Origin: Pseudofrankia inefficax
GTDB taxonomy: Bacteria > Actinomycetota > Actinomycetes > Frankiales > Frankiaceae
DNA: 64,000 bases
NCBI RefSeq assembly: GCF_000166135.1
Contig: NC_014666.1
Location: forward strand, 7,254,001 to 7,318,000
Direction: 5' to 3'
In this document: positions 44,710 through 54,297 of the stretch, one piece after another
How the letters are laid out: the number at the start of each line of letters is the position of its first letter
How positions within the stretch are numbered: position 1 is the first letter of the stretch
The notes under the pieces: model-generated
What the model saw: only the letters and a program-made list of their open reading frames with translations
Told to the model about the DNA's origin: nothing
The model's database searches: none
Program-made: the position numbers and the translations under genes

Positions 44710-45549
44710 TCATGGGGCGGTCAGGTCGCCGTACTGGTCGGGGCGGCGGTCGCGGTAGAAGGCCCAGCGGTTGCGGACGGTTGTCAGGAGGTCGAGGTCC
44801 AGGTCGCGGACCATTAGTTCGGGCTCGTGGGGGTCGGCGGTGCCGCCGACGAACTTGCCTTCCGGGTCTACGAAGTACGAGGTGCCGTAGAAGTCGTCGT
44901 CGCCCAGGTCCTCGATGCCGACGCGGTTGATGGCGCCGATGAAGTACTCGTTCGCGACGGCGGCGGCTGGCTGTTCGAGCTTCCACAGGTAGTTCGAGAG
45001 GCCGCGCGAGGTCGCCGACGGGTTGAAGACCAGCTCGGCGCCGTTCAGCCCGAGCGCCCGCCAGCCCTCCGGGAAGTGCCGGTCGTAGCAGATGTAGACG
45101 CCGACCCGGCCGACCGCGGTGTCGAACACCGGGTAGCCCAGGTTGCCGGGCCGGAAGTAGAACTTCTCCCAGAACCCGGTCGTGTGCGGGATGTGGGTCT
45201 TGCGGTACTTGCCGAGGTACGACCCGTCCGCGTCGATGACGGCGGCGGTGTTGTAGAGGACGCCCGGCTGCTCCTGCTCGTAGACCGGCAGCACGAGCAC
45301 GACGCCGAGCTCGGCGCACAGCGCCTGGAACCGTTCGACGGTCGGGCCGGGCACCGCCTCGGCATACTCGTAGTACACGGGGTCCTGCACCTGGCAGAAG
45401 TACGGGCCGTAGAACAGCTCCTGGAAGCACATGACCTTGGCGCCCTGCTCGGCGGCCGAGCGCAGGTAGTCCTCGTGCGCCTTGATCATCGATTCCTTGT
45501 CGCCCGTCCATTTCGCCTGGACGAGCGCCGCGCGGATCACCCTGCTCAT
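44710..45549 (-). CDS. Beta-ureidopropionase (nitrilase superfamily)
   Basis: 279 aa from ATG 45549 (GGGAGAG 6 nt upstream). Catalytic triad: Glu44 in CFQELFYGPYF, Lys117 in KYRKTHIPHTTGFWEKFYF, Cys154 in VYICYDRHFPEGWRALG. These longer signatures match N-carbamoyl-beta-alanine amidohydrolases more than other nitrilases. It releases beta-alanine (or 3-aminoisobutyrate), CO2 and ammonia. First gene of the minus-strand run and divergent from a MocR regulator. Confidence 0.93.
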   Translation of the reverse strand: MSRVIRAALVQAKWTGDKESMIKAHEDYLRSAAEQGAKVMCFQELFYGPYFCQVQDPVYYEYAEAVPGPTVERFQALCAELGVVLVLPVYEQEQPGVLYNTAAVIDADGSYLGKYRKTHIPHTTGFWEKFYFRPGNLGYPVFDTAVGRVGVYICYDRHFPEGWRALGLNGAELVFNPSATSRGLSNYLWKLEQPAAAVANEYFIGAINRVGIEDLGDDDFYGTSYFVDPEGKFVGGTADPHEPELMVRDLDLDLLTTVRNRWAFYRDRRPDQYGDLTAP

Positions 45550-45868
45550 CGCTGCTCTCCCCTCCGCCGCCCCTGACGCGCAACAGACCCTGACGCGCGA
45601 CCGACCTGGCACACGACGCCGGACGCGCCGACGCGCACGGCGCCCGAGAGTCCCGACCTCGACACTCTCAGCGTCCGGCCCGTCGCGCCCACCACGCTGG
45701 CGTTCGCTACCCGCCGACACGAACGGCCCGCTCAGCGACCGGATCCGCCCAGGTAGGCGGGGTTTGCGTGACCGCAGACTACTGTCACACTGAGGGCCGG
45801 ACAATCGCCTTTCTGTTTCATTTTGTTACGCGGCGGTTCGGGTTGTTTCAGGCGGGAGACGGGGACGC
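45550..45868. promoter_or_regulatory. Divergent control region, beta-ureidopropionase / MocR
   Basis: The 319-bp gap carries TGTTTCA-type direct repeats (CTGTTTCATT at about 45816 and GTTGTTTCAGG at about 45844), unusually AT-rich for this genome, close to the MocR start. MocR/GabR-type regulators bind direct repeats in such divergent gaps, so this is the likely operator. The left part is ordinary GC-rich sequence. Confidence 0.4.
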
Positions 45869-47209
45869 ATGCTCGGCACGATCACCGCGGCGGTCGAGGA
45901 CCGGTCCGCGCGCGGCATCGCGGGCACCGTCAGCCGGCTGGTGATGGCGGGCGCGCTGCCGGCCGGGACCCGCCTACCGACCGTCCGGGAGCTCGCCACC
46001 GAGCTCGGCATCAGCCCGACCACCGTCAGCCAGGCCTGGCGCACGCTGGCCCGCGCCGGCGTGATCGCCCCGCGCGGCCGGGCCGGGACGTTCGTGCTCG
46101 CCGGCCCGGCCGCCGCCGCCGACCCGCGCCGCTACCGCCGGATCACCCGCAGCCCGGGCCGGCTGCCGCACGACTACTCGACCGGCACCCCCGACGCCGC
46201 ACTGCTGCCCGACCTCGCGCCGGTGCTGGCCCGCGTCGCCCAGGGCGGCAATCTGACCCTGAGCTACCTGGACGACCCGGTGCTCCCGGCGCTGGAGAAG
46301 GCGCTGCGGATCCGCTGGCCCTTCCCGCCGGCCGCGCTGACCGTCGTCGACGGCGCGATGGACGGGCTCGACCGGGTGACCAGGGAGCTGGTCGGCTTCG
46401 GCAGCCGGGTACTCGTCGAGAACCCCTGCTTCCCGCCGCTGCTCGACCTCCTGGACGCCGTCGGCGCCGAGGTGGTCGCGCTGCCGCTGGACGACGAGGG
46501 CGTGCGGCCCGAGGCGCTGCGCGCCGCCCTCGGCGCCGCGACCGGCGCTGAGCCGGTCGCCCTCTTCTTACAGCCGCGGGCGCAGAACCCGACCGGGGTG
46601 AGCATGACCGCTCGACGGGCCGAGCAACTGGCCGGCCTGCTCGCCGGCCGGGCCGTCACCGTCGTGGAGGACGACCACAGCGGCGACGTCGCCACCGCGC
46701 GGCCGATCAGTCTCGGCCAGCATCTGCCCGGCTCGACCGTCCACATCCACAGCTTCTCGAAGAGCCACGGCCCTGACCTGCGGCTGGCCGCGGTCGGCGG
46801 CGTCGAGTCGGTCGTGACCGGCCTCGCCACCCGCCGGATGCTCGGGCCCGGCTGGTCGAGCCGCCTGCTGCAGGCTGTCCTCGCCGAACTCCTCGGCGAC
46901 GACGACACCGAGCGGACCCTCGCCCACGCCCGCGCCGTCTACGCACGCCGCCGCGAGGCCATGACCGCGGCCCTCACCGCCCGCGGCGTCCGCGCCCAGG
47001 CTCCCGACGGGATCAACCTCTGGATGGAGGTCGCCGACGAGCAGGTCGCCCTCGTCTCCCTCGCCGCCCGAGGCATTGGCGCCGCCCCCGGCACCCCGTT
47101 CGAGGCCGCCCCGCTAGGCCCCCACCACCTGCGCGTCACGGTGGGACTCATCCCGGACGAGGACCTCGAAGCGGTGGCGGATCTCCTGGCCGAAGCCGCC
47201 CGCGGCTGA
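45869..47209 (+). CDS. MocR-family regulator (GntR domain fused to aminotransferase fold)
   Basis: 446 aa. Residues 10-75 are a GntR winged helix (LPAGTRLPTVRELATELGISPTTVSQAWRTL); the rest is a class I aminotransferase-like domain with NPTGVSMT, DDHSGDV and a PLP Lys in HSFSKSHGPDLRLA. MocR proteins use the second domain as a PLP-dependent effector sensor. Divergent transcription from the catabolic run suggests it regulates pyrimidine/beta-alanine breakdown. Confidence 0.92.
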   Translation: MLGTITAAVEDRSARGIAGTVSRLVMAGALPAGTRLPTVRELATELGISPTTVSQAWRTLARAGVIAPRGRAGTFVLAGPAAAADPRRYRRITRSPGRLPHDYSTGTPDAALLPDLAPVLARVAQGGNLTLSYLDDPVLPALEKALRIRWPFPPAALTVVDGAMDGLDRVTRELVGFGSRVLVENPCFPPLLDLLDAVGAEVVALPLDDEGVRPEALRAALGAATGAEPVALFLQPRAQNPTGVSMTARRAEQLAGLLAGRAVTVVEDDHSGDVATARPISLGQHLPGSTVHIHSFSKSHGPDLRLAAVGGVESVVTGLATRRMLGPGWSSRLLQAVLAELLGDDDTERTLAHARAVYARRREAMTAALTARGVRAQAPDGINLWMEVADEQVALVSLAARGIGAAPGTPFEAAPLGPHHLRVTVGLIPDEDLEAVADLLAEAARG

Positions 47210-47294
47210 CCCGACCGTCGGGCGACAACTGTCAGAAGAAGACTGACCGCGAAATCGCCGTGGTCATCCGCACCGTGGCCCCGGAAGTCGCCGG

Positions 47295-47371
47295 TTAATC
47301 GGCGTTTGGGCCCTCGGATGGTCGTGGCAGCCGCAGATTCACGACCATCCGAGGGCCAAGACGGCGATCAA
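47295..47371. repeat. Dispersed palindromic element, copy 2
   Basis: GGGCCCTCGGATGGTCGTG on the left and CACGACCATCCGAGGGCC on the right form a perfect 18-bp core stem; the outer ends TTAATCGGCGTTT and AAGACGGCGATCAA extend it. Same consensus as 20913 and 49244. Located between the MocR and WD40 genes. Confidence 0.8.
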
Positions 47372-47405
47372 GCTGTGGCGGAGGCCGCAGCGGGCCTCGC
47401 TCCCG

Positions 47406-48998
47406 TCAGCCTGTCGCCCAGAGCTGGACCGTCCCGTCCCGGCTGCTGCTCACCAGCGTGTGGCCGTCGGGGAAGAAGGCCAGCTTGGTCACCGTGTCGT
47501 TGTGGCCGGTCAGGGCCTTGTCGAACGCCTTTGGGCTTTCCGGGTGGGATACGTCCCACAGCCGGATGGCGCCATCGGTGCCCGCGGCGGCGAGGGTCTG
47601 GCCATCCCGCGAGAACGCCGCCGCCCACATCTCGCCGGGCTGACCCATCGCGATGAGCAGGCGAGGGCTCGACGGGATGGAGACGTCCCACAGCCGTACC
47701 CACTTGTCGATGCTGGCCGTGGCGAGCGTGCGACCGTCGGGCGTGAAGGACACCGACTCGATCGCTTTGGTGCCGGTGGTCGTCTGAATGGGCAGCTTGC
47801 CTACCAGGTGCGGTTGCTGGTGTGGGTTGGACGTGTCCCACAGGCCGACCGAGCCGTCCTGGCCACCGGTCGCGAGGAGCGACCCGTCGGGAGTGAAGCC
47901 TACGGACCACACCTCACCGCTCGTGCCGTCGAACGGGCCACCCAACGGCACCGGGTTGTTGGGGTCGGACACGTTCCACATCCGGAGCATGTGCTTATGG
48001 TCGCCGCTGACGAGCAGGTTCCCGGCCGGAGTGAACCCCACCACCCACACCGGGTCATTGTCGGTCGCACCGACGAGCGGCCCACCCCGTGGTTGCACCG
48101 AGGACGGGTCGGAGGTGTTCCAGAGCTGGACTGTGCCGTTCCTGCTTCCCGTGGCGAGCGTCAGCCCGCCGGGCGCGAACGCGACCGACATCGTCCCCTC
48201 CGTCACTCCCTGCCCGTCGCCTGCGCGCAGGGAGGTGAGCAGGCTCGGCTTCGCGGGCCGCGAGACGTCCCAGATGGGCACCGTGCCCTTCTCGCTGGCG
48301 GCGGCGAGGGTGCGGCCGTTGGGGGTCACCGACACCCACCAGACCTCGCCGCCGGCGTCCGTCAGCGGTTGACCCACGGCACGGAAGGTGGCGGGAGTGG
48401 CGGATGCCGACGACTTGGGGGTATTTGCGTGGCCCGACCCGGGATGAATCGTAATCAGCCCAATCGTGACCCCAAGGACGATGGCGACCGCGGCTGCCGC
48501 GGCGGAAAGGATCTGGGGCCGACCCCAGCCTGAGGGGCGTCCCGCAGGCTCGTACCGCGGCTTTTCGCCCGGACCACGCCGGGTCGGCGGTGCGACCGTG
48601 ATCGGGACGCGGTGATAGTGGGCGAGGCCCATCAGCGGTCCGTTCGACGGATAGTCGATCAGGGCCGCTACCAGCAGTTTTCGAAGCGGGGCCGAGACCC
48701 TCGATTTGCCGGCGGCCAGGTCCTGGATAATCGCCCACCAGACCTCCGCGGCCCGGCCACCCACGCCGAAGCTAGGCAACCGCGACATCGACAGGTTGAG
48801 GTGACCTTCGAGCAGCGGTCGAGCGGCGAGCTCGTTTGGATAAAGGCGAGCGAGTTCCCCGACCAGCACACTTTGCTCGTGAGACGAGAGCTGGAGATCC
48901 AGCTCCGCGCGGTCTCCGCGGCTGGACCGCCAAGATGTCGTCCAACCGGACGAGACCGTATCGTCCGGTCTGCCCTGCCGGCCGTAGTCACCTACCAC
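47406..48998 (-). CDS. EAD1-TM-WD40 repeat protein
   Basis: About 530 aa from a GTG at 48998; the frame is open to a TTG at 49229 and the true start is uncertain. Residues ~42-123 (SSHEQSVLVGELARLYPNE, RLPSFGVGGRAAEVWW, LVAALIDYPSNGPL) match effector-associated domain 1, a small helical adaptor found in bacterial conflict and apoptosis-like systems. One membrane helix (ILSAAAAAVAIVLGVTIGLI) follows, then seven WD-type repeats ending in LWDVS, LWNTS, MWNVS and similar, a complete beta-propeller. Adaptor inside, propeller outside or vice versa is not decided. Confidence 0.8.
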   Translation of the reverse strand: MVGDYGRQGRPDDTVSSGWTTSWRSSRGDRAELDLQLSSHEQSVLVGELARLYPNELAARPLLEGHLNLSMSRLPSFGVGGRAAEVWWAIIQDLAAGKSRVSAPLRKLLVAALIDYPSNGPLMGLAHYHRVPITVAPPTRRGPGEKPRYEPAGRPSGWGRPQILSAAAAAVAIVLGVTIGLITIHPGSGHANTPKSSASATPATFRAVGQPLTDAGGEVWWVSVTPNGRTLAAASEKGTVPIWDVSRPAKPSLLTSLRAGDGQGVTEGTMSVAFAPGGLTLATGSRNGTVQLWNTSDPSSVQPRGGPLVGATDNDPVWVVGFTPAGNLLVSGDHKHMLRMWNVSDPNNPVPLGGPFDGTSGEVWSVGFTPDGSLLATGGQDGSVGLWDTSNPHQQPHLVGKLPIQTTTGTKAIESVSFTPDGRTLATASIDKWVRLWDVSIPSSPRLLIAMGQPGEMWAAAFSRDGQTLAAAGTDGAIRLWDVSHPESPKAFDKALTGHNDTVTKLAFFPDGHTLVSSSRDGTVQLWATG

Positions 48999-49243
48999 GG
49001 ACGCGCCCCGTATCGCCACGTTCCGTAGCTGGAACACGGCAGCCGTCACTGTCGTCAGGCATTTCCCCCGCCCGCCCTCGGCCGCCGGCCCGCCGAAGCG
49101 AGCCATGGCGACCGGCCGATCCCCAACTGACGGGCGAGATCCTATTCCACAAACCTGCGGACGGTTCCACAGCACCGTCGCAATTCGCCGCCGGCGCCAA
49201 TAAGTGCCAGTCAGCGCCGCGACCGGCAACTACCCCGTCGCCT

Positions 49244-49318
49244 TGATCGCTGTTTTCGCCCTCTGGTGGCTACGAAACAGCGCCGCAGACGACCACCGGA
49301 GGGCCGAAACAGCGATCA
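49244..49318. repeat. Dispersed palindromic element, copy 3
   Basis: TGATCGCTGTTTTCGCCCTC at the left pairs with GAGGGCCGAAACAGCGATCA at the right; the arms fit the shared TGATCnCYGTTnnGGCCCT consensus. It lies 3' of the histidine-kinase gene and 5' of the WD40 gene. Confidence 0.75.
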
Positions 49319-49356
49319 TGAGAGGCCGGAACCGGCCAACCTCGTCGGGGGCGGCG

Positions 49357-50820
49357 CTAGGACGGTGGAGTGCGGGGCAGGCGGACCTCGAAACGGGTGT
49401 CGCCCGGCTCGGAGTTGCTTACCCGCAAATCACCGTGATGCTTGTTGACGACGATCCGCCAGGAGATGTCGAGGCCGAGGCCGGTGCCCTCGCCCACCGG
49501 CTTCGTGGTGAAGAAAGGCTCGAAGATGCGGCCCTGGATGTCGGCGGGAATCCCGGGGCCGGTGTCGCCGATTTCCACGAAAACCGACCCGTCGCTCTCC
49601 CAGGTCCGGATCGTGAGGGTCCCGCCGTCGGTGCCCGCCATCGCGCCGAGGGCGTTGTCGACGAGGTTCGTCCACACCTGGTTCAGCTCGGCCGCGTAGA
49701 CGCCGATCGGGGCGATCGAGCGGTCGTAGTCCTTGACCACCTGGATGCCGTCGATCTTGCGGGCGAGCATCACCAGCGTGCTGTCGAGCAGCTCGTGCAG
49801 GTCGACGGTCTGGAACGGGCCGCGGTCGAGCTGCGAGTACTGCCGGGCGGCGCCGACCAGCGTCGAGACCCGGGTCGTCGAGTCCTCGATCTCGTTCATC
49901 AGCAGCTCGGTCTCGACTGTGTAGCCGAGCCAGCGCACCGCGCTGCCCAGGTGCTCGCCGCCGACCAGCTCCGCGACCTGGTCGAGCCACGGGACGTCAA
50001 GACCGGCCTGGACGAAGACCGGCGCGACGTCCCAGCCGAAGCCGATGCCGTGGTCGTCGAACCAGTCGCCGAGCTCGTCCTCGCGGTCGCTCGCCTCCAG
50101 CGGGGACAGCTGCGTCGCCTTCTTCGCGACCCGTTCGGCCGCCTCCTCCTGAAGCCGGATGAGGGTCACAAGCACGGACTTGTCGTAGATGCCCGCGGCG
50201 ATGAGGCCCAGTTTGTGCCGCATGCCGGCGACCCGCTCGCGCAGCCCGGCGGTCGCGCGCACGGCGGCGGCGGCCGGGTTGTTGAGCTCGTGGGTCAGGC
50301 CGGCCGAGAGGGCGCCGAGCGCGAGCAGCCGCTCCCGCTGGCTGACCGCCTCCTGGACGCCGCGCATCCCGAAGAACAGGCCCTCCAGCAGGTGGACGGC
50401 CATCGGGAACCAGTCCCGCATCAGGAACGAGAACTGCTCCGCTTCCAGCACGAAGAGCCGGGAGCGCCGGGTGGCCCGCATCGACTGCGGATACGTCTGT
50501 GGCACCCGGTCCCCGAGGTAGGCGTTCCAGGCACCGCCGTAGACGCCGCGGTGGCCGGTGCGGTTGACCTCGACGTCGACGCCGCTGACCCGCTTGAGGA
50601 TGGCCACCTCGCCCTCGAGGAGCACGAAGAGATATCGCGACGGCTCGCCCTCGACGGTCAGGTCGCCCGGCTCGACCTCGACGACCCGGCCGCGTTCACA
50701 CAGCCAGGCCAGCTTGTCCTCGTCGAGCTTCTCGAACAGGAAGAGCGTCCGCAGCTCGTCCATCGTGCAGGGCAGCCCCTTGCCGGCCAGCCCACCCTGC
50801 TCGGCTCCGAAGCCGCTCAC
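49357..50820 (-). CDS. Sensor histidine kinase with N-terminal cyclic-nucleotide-binding domain
   Basis: 487 aa, cytoplasmic, from GTG 50820 (AGGGGGG upstream). Residues 25-150 form a cNMP-binding fold (GDLTVEGEPSRYLFVLLEGEVAILK). The phosphoacceptor is His177 in LTHELNNPAAAAVRATAG, then a helical linker and an ATPase domain (NLVDNALGAM N box, EIGDTGPGIP and GEGTGLGLDISWRIV G boxes). It follows the receiver-oxidoreductase gene by 31 bp, so the two probably form one system. Confidence 0.92.
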   Translation of the reverse strand: MSGFGAEQGGLAGKGLPCTMDELRTLFLFEKLDEDKLAWLCERGRVVEVEPGDLTVEGEPSRYLFVLLEGEVAILKRVSGVDVEVNRTGHRGVYGGAWNAYLGDRVPQTYPQSMRATRRSRLFVLEAEQFSFLMRDWFPMAVHLLEGLFFGMRGVQEAVSQRERLLALGALSAGLTHELNNPAAAAVRATAGLRERVAGMRHKLGLIAAGIYDKSVLVTLIRLQEEAAERVAKKATQLSPLEASDREDELGDWFDDHGIGFGWDVAPVFVQAGLDVPWLDQVAELVGGEHLGSAVRWLGYTVETELLMNEIEDSTTRVSTLVGAARQYSQLDRGPFQTVDLHELLDSTLVMLARKIDGIQVVKDYDRSIAPIGVYAAELNQVWTNLVDNALGAMAGTDGGTLTIRTWESDGSVFVEIGDTGPGIPADIQGRIFEPFFTTKPVGEGTGLGLDISWRIVVNKHHGDLRVSNSEPGDTRFEVRLPRTPPS

Positions 50821-50851
50821 AGCACCCCCCTGGTTCGGTCCGCCGCCGCGC

Positions 50852-52729
50852 TCACGAGAGGTACCGGTGCACGAGCGTGATGGCCATCGCGCCCTCGCCG
50901 ACCGCTGAGGCGACTCGTTTCACGGACTCCGACCGCGCGTCTCCGGCCACGAACACTCCCGGCAGGCTGGTCTCGAGGTGGAAGGGATCCCGTTCCAGTG
51001 TCCAGCCGGACGGGCGGCGCCCGCCGGCGACCAGGTCGGGGCCGGCGACGACGAAGCCGTGGCCGTCCCGCTCGACGACGCCGTCGAGCCAGTCGGTCCG
51101 CGGCGCCGCGCCGATGAACACGAACAGCCGGCTGGCAGGCACGGACTCGGTGACGCCCGTCCCGCTGTCGCGCAAGGTGAGCGCGCTCAGGTGCTCGTCG
51201 CCCTCGCCCGCGATCACCTCGGTACAGGTCCGCACGACGATGTTCGGGACGGCGGCGATCTGCTCGATCAGGTAGTGCGACATCGACGCCGTCAGCGACC
51301 GCCCGCGCACGAGCATCGTGACCGTCCTGGCGTGCCGGGACAGGTAGACCGCCGCCTGCCCGGCCGAGTTGGCGCCGCCGACGACGTAGATGTCCTCACC
51401 GACGCAGCCGGCGGCCTCGGTGAGCGCCGCGCCGTAGTACACGCCACGGCCGGTCAGCTCGGCGAGCCCAGGCGCCGGCAGCTGGCGATAGGCCACACCG
51501 GTCGCCAGCACGACGGTGTGCGCGCTCAGCTCGCCGCCGTCGGCGAACCGGACCGTGCGCGCCGGCCCGTCGGCCCGCAGCTCGACGATCTCCCGGGCTG
51601 TGATCACCTCGGCCGAGAACTTCACGGCCTGGCGGCGGGCCCGATCGGTGAGCTGGGCACCGGACACCCCGTCGGGGAAGCCGAGGTAGTTCTCGATCCT
51701 GGAGCTCTGCCCGGCCTGGCCGCCGGTCGCGGTGCGCTCGATCAGCACGGTCCGCAGGCCTTCCGAGGCCGCGTACACCGCCGAGCCGAGCCCGGCCGGG
51801 CCGCCGCCGATGATGATGACGTCGTAGAAGTTCTCGTCCGGGATGGTGCGCAGGCCCACCTCGGCCGCGATCTGGGCGTCCGTCGGATCGATGAGGGCGG
51901 CGCCGGCCGGCGTGATGACCACCGGCAGCGCCGCGGCGGCGAGGCTCGACGGCCACGGCTGCCCGTGTGGCGCCGGCCCGTCCAACGGCTCGGACCCGTC
52001 CAACAGTCCGGACGCGTCCGACAGCCGGGGCCCGTCCGTCGACATGGACCCGTTCGAGGACGCGGACCCGTTCGACGGCGCGGACACGGCGGCGGGGGCG
52101 GCCGCGGCGAGCAACCGGCGGCCCTCCGGCTCGTCGGCGAGGTACCACCGGTAGGGCACCTGGTTGCGGGCCAGGAACTCGCGGACCTCGTACGACCGGG
52201 CCGACCAGCGGTCACCCACGACCTTCGTCTCGACCACCGCCCGGCGCTCCGAGCGGCACCAGGCGTCGAGCAGCCCGTCGAGGACCGGGTAGAGCTTCTC
52301 CTCCGGCGGGTTCCAGGGCTTGAGCAGGTAGTGGTCGAGGTCGACGAGGTTGATCGCGTCGATCGCCGCGCTGGTGTCGGCGTAGGCCGTGAGCAGCACC
52401 CGCTTGGCGTCGGGATACAGATCCATCGCCTGTTCGAGGAACTCGATGCCGGTGAGCCCCGGCATCCGATAGTCCGCGATCATCACCGAGACCTGGCCGC
52501 CGCGCAGCTTCAGCTCGCGCAGCGTGTCCAGGGCCTGCTGGCCCGACTCGGCCCGCAGGATGCGGTACCGCTCGCCGAACCGCCGGCGCAGGTCTCGCGC
52601 CACCGCCCGGGAGACACTCGGGTCGTCGTCAACGGTGAGGATCGCGGGCCGGATGGCACCCGACTGTGTCGGTTGCGTGGCTGTACCGGTGGCCAGATCG
52701 GTTCCGGCCAGCGGATCGGTCTCGGTCAC
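50852..52729 (-). CDS. Response-regulator receiver fused to thioredoxin-reductase-like flavoprotein
   Basis: 625 aa from GTG 52729. Residues 28-150 are a receiver domain (LTVDDDPSVSRAVARDL, phospho-Asp86 in MIADYRMPG, Lys137 in LLKPW). A middle segment of about 130 residues includes a Ser/Asn/Gly-rich insert. From about residue 300 comes an FAD/NAD(P)H domain: VIIIGGGPAGLGSAVYAA, TGGQAGQSSRIENYLGFP, YVVGGANSAGQAAVYLS and VFVAGDARSESVKRVASAVGEG. The CxxC redox pair of thioredoxin reductase is missing (GRGVYYGAALTEAAGC at its place), so the electron acceptor is unknown. Its stop is 31 bp from the partner kinase. Confidence 0.92.
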   Translation of the reverse strand: MTETDPLAGTDLATGTATQPTQSGAIRPAILTVDDDPSVSRAVARDLRRRFGERYRILRAESGQQALDTLRELKLRGGQVSVMIADYRMPGLTGIEFLEQAMDLYPDAKRVLLTAYADTSAAIDAINLVDLDHYLLKPWNPPEEKLYPVLDGLLDAWCRSERRAVVETKVVGDRWSARSYEVREFLARNQVPYRWYLADEPEGRRLLAAAAPAAVSAPSNGSASSNGSMSTDGPRLSDASGLLDGSEPLDGPAPHGQPWPSSLAAAALPVVITPAGAALIDPTDAQIAAEVGLRTIPDENFYDVIIIGGGPAGLGSAVYAASEGLRTVLIERTATGGQAGQSSRIENYLGFPDGVSGAQLTDRARRQAVKFSAEVITAREIVELRADGPARTVRFADGGELSAHTVVLATGVAYRQLPAPGLAELTGRGVYYGAALTEAAGCVGEDIYVVGGANSAGQAAVYLSRHARTVTMLVRGRSLTASMSHYLIEQIAAVPNIVVRTCTEVIAGEGDEHLSALTLRDSGTGVTESVPASRLFVFIGAAPRTDWLDGVVERDGHGFVVAGPDLVAGGRRPSGWTLERDPFHLETSLPGVFVAGDARSESVKRVASAVGEGAMAITLVHRYLS

Positions 52730-53213
52730 GTCAGTGCCCCTGTCAGAGCTGTCCCCAACCCGTCTGCGGTCCTCGCCCAGTCTGGCGGCCCACCCCACGA
52801 CCAGACGGCGAAACGACCGCGGTGCTGCGCAAACCGCGGCACCGGTCTTGCTCGAACGGCGTGCTCCCGAACGGTGATCTTCCCGAACGGGAGTCTTCCC
52901 CGAAAACGATGTTCCTCAAAAACGATGTTCCTCGAACACGCGTGCTCCCAGGATACGTTTCCCCGCTCCGCCGGTCCGGTCGTCGACGGCAACCTCACTG
53001 TTCGCCGGGCGGTCGCGCAGACCGACGGACCGTCAGCGCTCCGCATACGTCGCCGCGCAGCGTGACCGCGGGCGGTTGTCCGGGCCGGGCCGGGTACCCC
53101 GGCGCGAGAGGGCGAGCGACGGCCGCACCGCGGCGTCGCGCCACCGGGCCGGCGGCGAGCGGTCGAGAGCCGTCACCACCGGCGGCCGTGCGACGCGAAG
53201 AAGGGGGATGGGT

Positions 53214-54251
53214 ATGGCCGTGAAAGCAGGGACGGCTGGGGAAGCCGGGACGGCAAGGGAAGCGAGAGCGGACGCCGCGAGCAGCGCCGAGGAGAACCGG
53301 CGACGGGTCAGAAAGCTGGCGGCCGAGGCGATCGGAACGTTCCTGCTGGTCCTCGGCGGTGTCGGCACCGCGGTGCTGGCGGGGGACTTCATGGGGACGC
53401 TCGGCGTCGCCCTGGCCTTCGGCCTGACGCTGGTGGTCCTGATGTACGTGATCGGCCCGGTCTCGGGCTGCCACGTCAACCCTGCGGTGACGATCGGGCT
53501 CTGCGCGGCGAAGAAGATCGCGCCGAAGGACGCCGTCGCCTACATCGTCGCCCAGTGCGTGGGCGCGATCGTGGCGGCCGCGGCGATCTACCTCATCGCC
53601 GACGCGGGGCCGTTCGGCTACTCCGCCAGGATGCAGGGCCTCGGGGCGAACGGGTACGGCGCGCACTCGCCGGCCGGCTTCGGCCTGGGCGGGGCCTTCC
53701 TCGCCGAGGTGCTGCTCACCGGGCTGCTGGTCTTCACCTGCCTCGGCGCGACGCACATCCAGGCCCCCGTCGGCTTCGCCGGCATCGCGATCGGCTTCGT
53801 GCTGGCCGTGTGCAACCTGGTCTCGATCCCGGTCGACAACACGGGGGTGAACCCGGCCCGCAGCCTGGGGCCGGCGGTGTTCGCGGGCGGCTGGGCGCTG
53901 AGCCAGCTCTGGCTGTTCATCGTCGCGCCGATCGTCGGCGCGTTGGTGGCAGCGGCCGTGCACCGCGTGCTGCGACCGGAGCCCGGCGTCCGGCTGTCGA
54001 CGGCGGCCCGCGCGCTGCCGAGCGAGTCGGAGGCGCGCATCGCGCAGGAGACCGCCCGGCTGCTGAAGATGCCGGTCGGCGCCCCGCGCCACCTGGCCGA
54101 CGGCCGCCGAGCGCCCGCCGGCGCGGAGGATCCCGCCAAGGTGGGCGCCGGCTCAGCGGCGGGCCGGCCGGGCCGCGGCCCCGACGGTTTCCGCGACCGA
54201 GACTGGAACCGCGACCAGGACCAGCCGGGTGACGACACCGGCGGGTGCTGA
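53214..54251 (+). CDS. Aquaporin (MIP family)
   Basis: 345 aa from ATG 53214, placed 6 nt after AAGGGGG (ATG 53208 leaves no spacing). Six membrane helices and both NPA boxes, GCHVNPAVTIG and TGVNPARSLG. GWALSQLWLFIVAPIVGA is the sixth-helix pattern of AqpZ-like water channels. A hydrophilic C-terminal tail of ~85 residues is longer than usual. Next to a redox-sensing pair, peroxide permeation is conceivable; that is inference. Confidence 0.93.
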   Translation: MAVKAGTAGEAGTAREARADAASSAEENRRRVRKLAAEAIGTFLLVLGGVGTAVLAGDFMGTLGVALAFGLTLVVLMYVIGPVSGCHVNPAVTIGLCAAKKIAPKDAVAYIVAQCVGAIVAAAAIYLIADAGPFGYSARMQGLGANGYGAHSPAGFGLGGAFLAEVLLTGLLVFTCLGATHIQAPVGFAGIAIGFVLAVCNLVSIPVDNTGVNPARSLGPAVFAGGWALSQLWLFIVAPIVGALVAAAVHRVLRPEPGVRLSTAARALPSESEARIAQETARLLKMPVGAPRHLADGRRAPAGAEDPAKVGAGSAAGRPGRGPDGFRDRDWNRDQDQPGDDTGGC

Positions 54252-54297
54252 TCAAGAACTCGCCGGGGCCCGGTTCGGGGGGCCGGGCCCCGGCGGC

